From Setophaga petechia (lineage: Eukaryota > Chordata > Aves > Passeriformes > Parulidae), in assembly GCA_024362935.1 (NCBI GenBank), contig JANCRA010000014.1, positions 1,011,001 through 1,075,000 of the forward strand: a stretch of DNA of 64,000 bases. The letters run 5' to 3'. Shown here one piece after another: positions 42,911 to 52,506 of the stretch. A program made the translations under genes and the position numbers. The notes under the pieces are model-generated. The model was given only the letters and a program-made list of their open reading frames with translations, searched no databases and was not told where the DNA came from. Numbering within the stretch: the stretch's first letter is position 1; each line of letters opens with the position of its first letter.

Positions 42911-45900
42911 GTACTGTGGGGCCGGCAGGAGGGTGGGGGCCACGTCATTGCGGATCACCTCGGGCCGCGCGTCCAGCCCCCGGTGTAGCTGCCGCAGGTC
43001 GTAGTTCTGGGGACACACACACATGGAGTGGGGCAGAGTCAGAGAGCCCACGCTGTCACCAGGCCCCTGATCCCCAAACCCACCTGATCCTCCTCGCCGC
43101 CGCCCTCCTCCCCGTAGTAGAAGATGTTGTCCCTTGTGTCATCTTCAGGCAGCAGTAGCGGCTCCTTCGTCACCTTCCTCCTCCTCACGAAGAGCAGCAG
43201 CAGCAGCAGGATGACTGGCGGAAGAGTGTCATCAGCAGGGACATGTGTGCCCCACTGTGCCCAGAGCTGGGCTGTCCCCACAGCCCCAGGGTCCCAGGAT
43301 CCCCACTCACGCAGCAGGGCCAGGAGAGCGCCCAGGGTGGCGAGGACGAAGGGCAGGGCTGTGACAGGCTGGGACCTCTGGGGACAGCCCTGTGCCTGCC
43401 CCTCGCAGGCGCAGACCCGTGCGGTGACAATGGTCACTTGGGCTCTGCCCGGCTGGTCCAGCAGCCGCAGGTACACGCTGTAGGTGTCGGGCTCCAGCGG
43501 TGCCACCAGCTGCAGTGTCACTGTGTCCCCTACGTGAGATTGGGGACTCAGGGATGATGCACCAGGAATGCAGCCATGGCACAGCTGCCTCTGCCGAGGA
43601 GCCCCCACATGATGTTTAGCCCCCTGCAATACCTGTGTCCCCCACCTCCACAGCCCAGCTGTCCCCTGAGCCGTGGGTGAGCTCGGCGCGGAAGGGGCCA
43701 GTGTTGGGGGGCAGGTCCCGGTCGGTGATGGTGAGGATCTGGGGCTGGGGGCTGCGCTGGCAGACGGTGATGTCCCGTGGCTCGGCCTCGGGGCCGTTGT
43801 CATTCACATCCAGCAGGGTGAGGAGCAGCGTGCCCGTGCCCGTGGCCGGTGGTGAGCCTGGGGGGAACAATTCTGGAGGGGGGAACCCCAAACCCAGGAC
43901 CCTCATGGGGACATGGGTGACTGAACAGGCATGGGGACAGGGTGGGGCCTCAAAACCAAGACTTTCCCAGGGACAAAGACTGTCTGGGCAAGGGTGGGAG
44001 CAGCGAGGAGTGATGCTGGAGAGGGCAGTCCCAAACCCAGGATCCTCAGGGGGCTGGGGTGCCCCAGGCAGGGGTGGGGCCAGCAGTGCTCCATGCTGGG
44101 GCTGGGATGTGTTTCCTGGGGATGGCAGCACATGCCCCTCACGCGGGAGGGGGAACAAGGGCCCTTTCATGTCCCTCACCATCATCCACGGCCAGCAGCA
44201 CAGCCATGTAGGTGCTGTTCTTGACGAAGGGGGACTCGCGGTCCAGCTGGTCCCGCGCGGTCACCAGGCCGTTCTCGGGGTGCACGGCCAGCCAGCCCGC
44301 CGGGTCGTGCCCCACCAGGTACCTGGGGGCACAGGGGAGCTGGTGCTGCGGCGAGGGACAGCAGAGACCCCCCAAAGCTCCACTCCAACCCTGTCCCCGC
44401 TCACTTGATCCTCTGGCCCTGTGCCTTGTCAGGGTCCTGGGCCGTGCAGGCTGTGAGGGTCTGCCCCGGGGGCACATCCTCTGACACCGTGGCCAGCTGC
44501 ACCGGTGGCACGAACACCGGGGCCTCATTGACATCCTCCACAGTGACTGTCACCGTAGCAGTGGCCATGGGCAGCTTCACGACGAAGGGGACCTCGTTGG
44601 CCACTGCCACGTGGAGCACGAACTGCTGCTTGGCCTCATAGTCCAGACCCTGGGAGAGGGGGAGACACGGGCAGTGAGAGTGGGACGGTCTGGACTCCAC
44701 CTGGGCAGCTGACAGGGGGTAACAGGGGGTGACACAGACCTGGGCGGTGCGCAGGATGCCCTCATTGGTGGCAGGGTCGGTGCTGATGGCAAAGGCTCCC
44801 CCGTCGTTGCCACGCAGGATGGAGTAGACGGCTCGCCAGGCCGGCGTGCCAGGCTCGTCCAGGTCGGTGACAGCCAGCCTGGCCACCTCCCGCCCGGCCA
44901 TGTTCTCGGGCACGGCCGCCTCGTACTGCGGGTCAGGGGCACCGTCAGCACCGCAGCCCGGCGGGCACGGGGGGGTCACACCCAGAAGGGCCCACGGTAC
45001 CGTTTTGGGGTCGAACTCGGGGGCGTTGTCATTGACATCAGCGATCTCGATGACGGCCAGCGCTGTGGTGGTCAGCCCCTCCCCATCCAGGTCAGCTGCC
45101 TGCACGGTCAGGGTGTACTCCCGCACGCGCTGTGGTGGACAGACACACAGACAGACACCGTGTCAGCCCCTGCCTGGGGTGGGACCCCTGCCCCCCCGGT
45201 GCTGCAGAGCCCACCTCCCGGTCGAGGCCGCTGGCAATGACGCTGAGGGTGCCAGTGGCCCGGTTGACAGTGAACATTTGGGGATGGGGCTCCCGTGGCT
45301 CCTGGCTGAGGATGGAGTAGGCGATGACACCATTGTAGGTCTCCACTGCGTCGTCTGCATCCGTGGCTGTCACCTGCATGATGGAGGTGCCTGGGGGTGT
45401 GGAAGTGCAGGTGAGGGGGATGGTGGGGGGCACAGTGCCGGGCCTGTGCCCCAGGAACAGCGCTGGTGGGATGCAGAGCTTCCCCAAGGCACAGGGTCCT
45501 ACCTGGCAGAGCTCCCTCTGGCACAGAGCCCCTGAACACCTCCTGCGTGAACTGGGGCTTGTTGTCATTCTGGTCTGTCACCGTCACAATGATCTCCATC
45601 GGCTCCTCCACTGGCTTCCCGTTCTCGGACACGGCGTGGGAGAAGAGCTGCGGGGTGGGCTGTGAGTGGGGGGCCTGGCAGAGCACCCCAACATCCCCCT
45701 GGTGTCCCCAGGCAGGGACCTACGTGGTACTTGTTGATGTGCTCACGGTCCAGCGGCTGCGTCACCTTCATCCAGCCCGACTCCTTCTCAATGGTGAAGA
45801 TGCCCTCGGGGGGGGCATCTGCTCCCTGCCCTGTGATGCTGTAGAAGATCTTGGTGTCTCTGTCCCGGTTGGATTTGATCTGGGAGGAGACACAGACCGA

Positions 45901-48191
45901 GGGGACGGGCTCAGCATCCCCCAGCACCCACTTCCATGCCCAAAGCCCCTGCCCAGACTGACCAGCGTCATACCTGAACCAGCTTTTTGGGGAAGGGGCC
46001 CCTCTCATTCTCAGGAACCTTGATGGGGGGGATCACCCAGTCCCTCTTCTGCCTCCTGAGCGCAGCTCGAGCCCTGGGCAGCTCCTGCGGGGCGGGGGTG
46101 AGTGAGGGCACCGCCGGCGGGGGGAGCAGGGGCGGGGGATACGCGGTGCAGCGTTACCTGGGGGGAGCGCCCGCTCTCTGCGGGAACCGGGGCGGGCTCT
46201 GGCTGGCCAGCGGCATACCGGGGAGAACCAGCATCCCGGGGGGGCGCGGCGAGCGCCCTGCCCACCCCCGGCAGCCGCACGGGGCCCCCGTCCTCCCGCA
46301 CCCCGACATCGGGCTCCTCCGCGCTGTACGGCCCCGCGCAGCCTCCGGAGCTCCCTGCGAGGACGAGGGGTCAGGGGGATGGGGGGGACACCCCCGAGCC
46401 GCAACCACAGCTCCAGGACCCCGCCATCCCCCAGAGACCCGAGGCGGAGCGAGGCAGGGGGCGGTAGAAGAGGGGGAGAGGGCACCGGGAGCGGGGCAGG
46501 GAACGCCGAGCGCCGTACGGGAGCGCAGTGGAAGTTTCGGTGGAAGTTTCGGCTTTGTTTCACAGATGATGGGAAATTCCTGGGCGGGCAGAGCCCTGCC
46601 CCAGCCCCCTCCCGGTGTGTCACCCCCTCGGGGCTCCCAACCCCCCGTGGCCGGATCATCGGGCACTGAATCTCCCTCCCCCGCCTCCCACGCTGCATCC
46701 CTCGTGCTGGACACAGCCCCGGCTCCGCACCCCCCGGGGCAAGGATTAGGGGATTAGCGGAGCTGAGCCAGCTCCGGGCGGCCGAGCGGCCCCGGGCGGG
46801 GCCGGGGGGGCTGCGGAAGGCGTGGAACGGGGCAGGGAGAGCGGTGCCCCACGGCTGCTCCACACCGGAGGGACCGAGCCCGAGGGCGGCGGTGTGGGGC
46901 CATGTGGGGAGCAGCAACCGTGCCCCGAGGGCAGCAACGGGGCCGCTCCCAGTCGCGATGGCCGCGATAAGGGACTTTAATGGGGCCTGAGCGGCATCAG
47001 TCACACAGCAAGCGGGACACGAGGAGCCCGGAGCCCGGGGAAGCCCCCAACCGCGTCATGGGGAGCCCCCAGCCCCGCTCCCCAGCTGTGGCCCGGGTTG
47101 CTGTTCCCTCCGAAGGACCGGGCGGCACAGGGGGTACCCCAGCCTGTCCTCGGGGGTCCCTCCATGGAGGGAGGGCCCACAGGGCACCGAGTCCGCTGGG
47201 TGCCGGGGCCGTGAGCTGCCCACCGAGGGGGGATGGCAGTGCCATGGCCAGACCCCCGCCCGAGCCCATAGCAGGGGCCTGGCAGCGCCCACCTCCAGTC
47301 CTGGTAGGTTTAGCTGATGGGAAAGGGATGTGAAACGGGATGTGGTGTCCACAGCAGACAGAGGTCGAGGCCCCTCCCTGGCACTTACCGCCGAGGAGAG
47401 CTTTTAGCGCTCCCGCGGCCATTAGACGAGCGCTGGCTCCGGCCGCGTTCCCGGGCAGCCCCAGTCCCCCGGGAGCCGCCGAGCGAGGAGGGCACCGGGC
47501 CCGGGCCGAGCGCCGGCAGCGGGCCAAGAGCTGGCAGCAGCGAGACCCTGCCCAGCCTCGGGCCGGCCACGGCCGGAGAAGGGGGGCCCTGGGGCTCCCA
47601 GCCCCATTGCCAGCCCGGCGCCGGCCGCCCACCCTGCGGGGACCCAGCCCTGTTCGCAGCGGGCGCCCACGGCTGGGCCAAAGGCGGTGGCATCAGCTGC
47701 CACCAGCCCAGGGAGAGCAGACGGGCACCGCCAGTCCCGCGGGGCACAGCCAGCCCCATGGCGCAGCCCCACAGCCCGGGGAAGCACAGCCCTAGAGCAC
47801 AGGAGCGCAGCCAGCCCCATGGCGCAGCCCCTCACCCGGGGACCCCGCCAGCCCCACAGCACCGCGAAAAGCAGCGGCCCCACCAGCGGAGGCAAAGCGA
47901 TCCTGAGGCAGCGATCCCTCCCGGCAGCGAGGGAGGCCCTGCCGCCCCCTCAGTGCTCGGAGCCCCGATCCCGGTCCCGATGGCGGCCCCAGCCCGTCTC
48001 CGAGGTGTCCCGGGGGTCCCGGTGCCGCCGCCCCGACGGTGCGAGTTACCTGGGGCGGGGAGCGGCCCGCGGCGCAGCCCCGGGAGGGCGCACGGCGGGG
48101 CCGGGGAGAGGGCGGCCGCCGGCAGGAGCGGGGAGAGGAGCAGGAGGATGAAGATGGAGAGCGGGCAGAGCCCGGAGCGCGGCCCCCGCAT
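42567..48191 (-). CDS. CDH3: CDH3, placental cadherin (avian K-CAM/B-cadherin)
   Basis: Exons: 48050-48191, 46158-46354, 45974-46084, 45724-45879, 45503-45647, 45215-45390, 45001-45129, 44740-44925, 44405-44649, 44180-44322, 43633-43857, 43311-43529, 43084-43214, 42863-43006, 42567-42779. They join in phase to 853 aa; human CDH3 is 829. Order: signal peptide ([18 protein letters not shown]), short prodomain, furin site RRQKR, EC1 starting DWVIPP with SHAVS, EC2-EC5, membrane helix, and the classical cytoplasmic tail ending [21 protein letters not shown] and PEDDTRDN are CDH3-like. From EC1 on, exon sizes match CDH1. The 5' end is less sure: one exon replaces the usual exons 1 and 2, or a small exon 2 was missed. 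An alternative start exon (47389-47422, [12 protein letters not shown]) has the same phase and a good GTAAGT donor. Confidence 0.93.
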
Positions 48192-49338
48192 GGCCCGTCC
48201 GTTGCTGCCGCCGCCGCCGCCGCCCCGGTCGCCGCCCGCCGCGTCCCGCCCCGTCCCGCCCCGCAACGCCCCAGGTGAGGCGGCGGCCGCGCAGGTACCG
48301 CCCCGTCCCGGAGAGCGGCCCCAGCGCGCCCCAGGCATCCCCCGGCAATGCCCTGGACCCCTCCATTACCCCCGGGACCCTCCTACCGGGGGTTCACCCC
48401 CTACAACACCCCGGCAATCCCCGTTACACCGCGGCGCTCCTCTGGAAACATCCGGCAGCCCCCGATACAACACCCCAATACCACCGGGCACCCCCGGTAT
48501 TCCCCTGGAGCCCCACGGCAATCCCAGCACACTGTTACCTCCCGGGCACCCACCCGCCAAGATCCAGGCACAGCCCGGTACCCCTCGGGCAGCGACCGGT
48601 ACTGGAACCTTCCATACCCTCCGGGCACATCCGGCCCCCCTCTGAAATCCTCCTGCCAATCGGCGATACCTCCCGGGAACCCTGGGGCACCGCCTGGCAG
48701 CCTCCTGGCAACTCCCGGCAATGCGCGATACCTCCCTGGTCACCCCGTTACCCTTCGGGCACCTCCCCGCCCCGCACACATCGGCATCGCCTCGGAAGCC
48801 CCTGGCACTGCCCGGCAGAGCCCGGCAATGCTCGGGCACCGCCCGCTCCCCCCGGGCACCCCCGCTCTCTCCGTGCCGCCCCCCGGTCTCTCAGCGCAGC
48901 CCGGCGGACACGCCCGGGCATCCCGGTATCTCCCGGCACCCTCGTGGTGCCGCCATCTGTCCCTCCCGGTGTTCCCATGGCACCTCCCACCACCGCCCCG
49001 CAGGAACAGCCCCCTCCCCGTTCCTCCGTGCCCCCCCGGGTGCCTCCTCCCCTTTGCCGCCCATGGGTGCGCTGGAACTCCAGGGGGGGGCCGTGTGTGC
49101 CCCCAGCCCCAATGCACTGGGGGTTCCCACCGAGGGACAGCCCCGGGGGGCTCCTGGACCCCATCGTCCCCCCGGCTGGAGCAGCATCCGTGTGCTGGGT
49201 CCCCCCACAGGGCGCCCCCAGACCCCCCCGGGCTGGCAGCTTTGCAGAGCCCGTTCAGCTTTCCTGGCCAAGGTCACTGACGCAACAGGGAGGGCTCCCA
49301 GCAGGCACCTGTGGGGAGCAGCCGGTGCAGCAGCAGCC
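48192..49338. promoter_or_regulatory. Region between CDH3 and the inverted cadherin
   Basis: A 1.15 kb GC-rich interval between two divergent cadherin start codons, rich in 'cccggcaatcc' and 'ccggtacc' units. A CACCTG E-box (49306-49311) lies just upstream of the plus-strand ATG. It must hold the CDH3 promoter and could serve both genes. No TATA box or other gene is seen. Confidence 0.5.
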
Positions 49339-50480
49339 ATGGCACCCTGCGGCTTCACCCTCCTCCTCCTCCTGCTGGTGGGACCTCGCAGTGGGGCCGG
49401 GGGTGCTGCACGGCCATGGCCCGGCGGGCTCGGGACAGAGCCGTGTCACCGAGCCCTGCAGAGCCTCTGTCCATCCCACAGGACGTGCTGACCTTCCCGG
49501 AGCACGGACACGGCCTCCGGCGGCACAAGAGGGACTGGATCATCCCCCCCATCAACTGCCCTGAGAACGAGCGGGGGCCCTTCCCCAAGAAGCTGGTGCA
49601 GGTGGGTGTGCCCGTGGGGACCGGGCAGGGCCCAGAGGGACCCCTGGGGGACACGGCTCACCCTCCTCTTCCTGCCCTGCTGCCAGATCAAATCCAACAA
49701 GGACAAGGAGACCAAGGTTTTCTACAGCATCACGGGACAGGGGGCAGACACCATCCCCGTGGGTGTGTTCATCATCGAGCGGGAGACGGGGTGGCTGGAG
49801 GTGACAAAACCCCTGGACCGGGAGGAGAAGGACAAATACGTGGTGAGTGAGGGGGCATCTGTGGCGGGATGGGACAGTCCTGGGCACTGCACACACACTG
49901 ACTGTGCCCTTGCAGCTCTACTCCCACGCTGTGTCGGCCAACGGGCAGCCCGTGGAAGACCCCATGGAGATCATCATCACCGTCACTGACCAGAATGACA
50001 ACCGGCCCATCTTCACCCAGGCAGTTTTCCACGGTTCTGTGCAGGAGGGAGCTGAGCCAGGTGGGCCCACTGCCACCCCCTGGCAGGCAGCACTGAGGGA
50101 TGTGTGACAGGTCAGCAATAACCACCTGCTCCAGGCACGCCGGTGCTGAGGGTGCTGGCCACCGACGCAGACGACGCCGTGTACTCCAGCAATGGCGTTG
50201 TGAGCTACTCCATCCTGAGCCAGGTGCCGCAGAAGCCCCAGCCTGGGATGTTCACCATCAACAGCAGATCTGGGCTGGTCTCTGTGGCCATGCCAGGGCT
50301 GGTGGCAGAGGTGAGCCCCGGACTCGGCCCCCACCGAGCTCACCCCCCACTTGTGGGTGACACAGCCTCTTGCCACAGGTGGTCCCTGAATACACCCTGG
50401 AGATCCAGGCTGCTGACCGGGAGGGACACGGGCTGCGAGCCACGGCCACCGCCCGCGTCAGGGTGCAGGTGAGAGGCTGA
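49339..50480 (+). CDS. Truncated E-cadherin-like gene (signal peptide, EC1, partial EC2)
   Basis: Six in-phase exons: 49339-49377, 49482-49601, 49687-49842, 49916-50060, 50135-50310, 50379-50480. They join to 738 nt, 245 aa, with no frameshift or internal stop. A signal peptide ([13 protein letters not shown]) splices straight to [17 protein letters not shown], so nearly the whole prodomain (CDH1 exons 2-3) is absent. EC1 starts DWIIPP (Trp2 kept) and has LDRE, SHAVS and TDQNDN. EC2 has [13 protein letters not shown] and QAADREG, but LDRE is changed to LVAE. The frame ends at VRVQVRG before the DxNDN linker. No EC3-EC5, membrane helix or cytoplasmic tail follows. EC1 is about 99% identical to CDH1; EC2 is clearly its own sequence. 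It may be a secreted decoy-like cadherin or a decaying duplicate with an intact frame. Expression is unknown. Confidence 0.6.
49483..50020 (+). repeat. Inverted near-identical tract shared with CDH1
   Basis: Same length (538 bp) as the CDH1 arm 37041-37578, read in opposite orientation. Both introns match, including every base of the short intron 49602-49686. Flanking exon and intron sequence is diverged. Confidence 0.9.
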
Positions 50481-50499
50481 GCCCATCCCGGTGCCCCGG

Positions 50500-50570
50500 C
50501 GGTGCAGAGGGCAGGGCCAGGCTGTGCTGAGGCCGGTGCAGAGGGCAGGGCCAGGCTGTGCTGAGGCCGG
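50500..50570. repeat. 34-bp tandem duplication
   Basis: 'cggtgcagagggcagggcca' plus 'ggctgtgctgagg' occurs twice with a 34-bp period, just after the last exon of the truncated cadherin. Confidence 0.8.
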
Positions 50571-51498
50571 TGCTGGCTCCTGACAGCCCCACGTGCCCAG
50601 CTGCGGTAGCAGCGATGCGCTCCAGGTGCTTTCCAAGGTGGGAGGCGAGACTGGGATGGCAGCTGTGCCGTGGCTCCTCCCGGCCCGGTCCCACCAGGCT
50701 CTGGGCCACTAGCCCGAGGGCCACGGCGCTGCCGGAGCGTGGGTGCCAGCGGGGCTCCTGGGAAGCTGCCCGTGCCGGCTCAGCCCAGCCAGGGAGGAGC
50801 ACCCGGTTCTGCGGGAGCCCCGTGCCAGGATAGCGGCATCCAGCCACACCAGCTCCACGGGGAGAGGCCGTGGCGCCAGGAAGGGAGGCCAGGGATGGCG
50901 TTTTGTGTGGGGGCACCGGCTACAGGTCGCTGGCTGATGAGTGGGACACGGGAGAGCCAGGTAAGCTCGCCAGGGCGCCTCTGCAGCACCCCCTCGTCAG
51001 CCGGTGCTGGGCTGGCAGTGGGAGCTGGTCCGGCTCCAGGGAGGCTGCCGGGTCCTGCCAGCTGCTGAGACGCAGCCCCAGACCGTGCTCCCACCCCAGC
51101 CTGGGAGCTCCAGGGGAAGAAGGGGCCTGGCTGCCCTCAGCAGTGCTGACCTTGACGCCAGGCAGCTCCAGAGAGCTGGGCAGGGTCAATGTCCACCCCA
51201 TGTGACACCGTGGGCAGGGATGGGGCTGCTGGGACAGGGCTGCTTCCTCGTTGGGTCCAGGCTGGCTGCTGTGCTGTGCTGAGGCCCACCAGGACAGGCA
51301 GGTGAGCACAGAGCCCTACGTCCTGGTGGGAACCAGCTGGCACCCACACGGTGCCTGGGGCTGAGCAGGCATGGGAAGGACATGGGTTTCCATATCCCAG
51401 CTCCGGGGAACAGTGAAGGGCAGGGGCTTGGCTGCAGCACAAGAAGGCAGATGGTGCTGCCAGGACAGGTCCCAGCCCTGCTCTCCCCTCTGCCACAG
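50571..51498. other. Interval between truncated cadherin and URAH
   Basis: It should contain the URAH promoter and 5' exon. One candidate is 50895-50960: an ATG in good context, 22 codons (MAFCVGAPATGRW...), then a GTAAGC donor. It would join URAH exon 1 in frame. No protein resemblance supports it. Nothing else is recognised. Confidence 0.35.
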
Positions 51499-51507
51499 GC
51501 TGACAGC

Positions 51508-52217
51508 ATGTCTGAGGTGGGAAAGGGCACCCTGACCACCCACGTGCTCAACACGGCCACGGGGCTGCCGGCAGCCGGCCTTGGCGTCCGCCTGGCCCAG
51601 CTGCAGGAGCCAGGGCTGCAGTGGATGGAGCTGGCACACAGGTACAAGAGCTGGTGGCACCTGAGTGGGGCAGGGACACTGCTGCCAGGGCTCTGTGAGC
51701 TTGGCCAAAGGCTCCTGGCACAAGGGTCTGCCCAGCCTTCACCTGGGGTTTGTTTGCTGGTGGCAGGGCAGGTGCTTGGGGGTATGGCCAGGGCAGGTTC
51801 TGGGGTGGGGCAGGGCTGTGTTTTGGGGTACAGCAGGACTGCCTTGGTCTGGTTTCAGGCACACGGATGCGGATGGGCGCTGCCAGCCCCTCCTGGCACG
51901 GGGCCAGGCCAAGGCTGGCACCTACAAGCTGCACTTTGAGACAGCTGAGTACTGGCAGGGACTGGGGCACACCAGCTTCTATCCCTTTGTGGAGGTACGG
52001 AGAGTGGGGAGACTGGGACAGGTGACACAGCATGTCTGAGGGCTGGGGCCAGGCTCAAGGGGCTGCTCTCCCCCGGTCCTCACTATGGGAGGGGGATTCC
52101 CACTGCTGTCTCCTCACTCTCCCTCAGGTCGTTTTCATCATCACTGACCCGGCACAGAAGCTCCACATCCCGCTGCTGATCAGCCCCTACTCCTACACAA
52201 CCTACCGGGGCAGCTAG
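51508..52217 (+). CDS. URAH: URAH, 5-hydroxyisourate hydrolase
   Basis: Exons 51508-51641, 51859-51994 and 52128-52217 join to 360 nt, 119 aa. This transthyretin-related homotetramer hydrolyses 5-hydroxyisourate, the uricase product, to OHCU. The signature residues are present: His in LTTHVLNTATGLPA, Arg in HTDADGRC, His in KLHIPLLISP, and the C-terminal YRGS. All four active-site elements are kept, so the frame looks functional. The first exon opens at a strong acceptor (cctctgccacag, ending 51498) with the frame open to the acceptor. An upstream exon therefore exists and could add N-terminal residues, such as a peroxisomal PTS2 signal as in fish. ATG 51508 is the conservative start. ATTAAA at 52266-52271 is the likely poly(A) signal. 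The gene lies next to GAS8, as in mammals. Confidence 0.93.
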
Positions 52218-52265
52218 AGGGGCACAGCCTTCCCCTGGGGACGCAGGAATGATGCCACCAAGGCC

Positions 52266-52271
52266 ATTAAA
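52266..52271 (+). promoter_or_regulatory. Poly(A) signal of URAH
   Basis: ATTAAA 49 nt after the URAH stop. The 235 bp from here to the GAS8 stop hold both convergent 3' ends; no minus-strand signal for GAS8 was found there. Confidence 0.55.
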
Positions 52272-52506
52272 AACTCCAAACAGCATCGTTTGTCTCAAAA
52301 AATCACCTTCCACTTTTGTGGGAACAGAAGCAGCCCCAGGGGCAGCATGGTGGGGTGGGTGGGATGCCTGCAGTCCTCCAGCTGTGGTCCCCCTTGGGAG
52401 GAGAGGTTCCTGAAGATGCTCACTGGGGTCTGATTAAAGACACGCAGCAGGAAAAGGGCACAGCCCCACTACCAGAGTGCCAGTGGGACCCTCAGTGCTG
52501 CCAGCA

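Noticed and set aside
33546..48191. Calling the tandem cadherins the other way round (CDH3 next to TANGO6)
   Set aside because: Synteny (CDH1 adjacent to TANGO6), the 882-aa length, and [13 protein letters not shown] in the distal gene support CDH1 proximal and CDH3 distal. The converted tail exons cannot be used to decide.
47317..49564. Two plus-strand frames of over 400 codons upstream of the short cadherin
   Set aside because: Low-complexity Pro/Arg-rich frames through CpG-rich intergenic sequence. They are antisense to the CDH3 5' region and lack family features.
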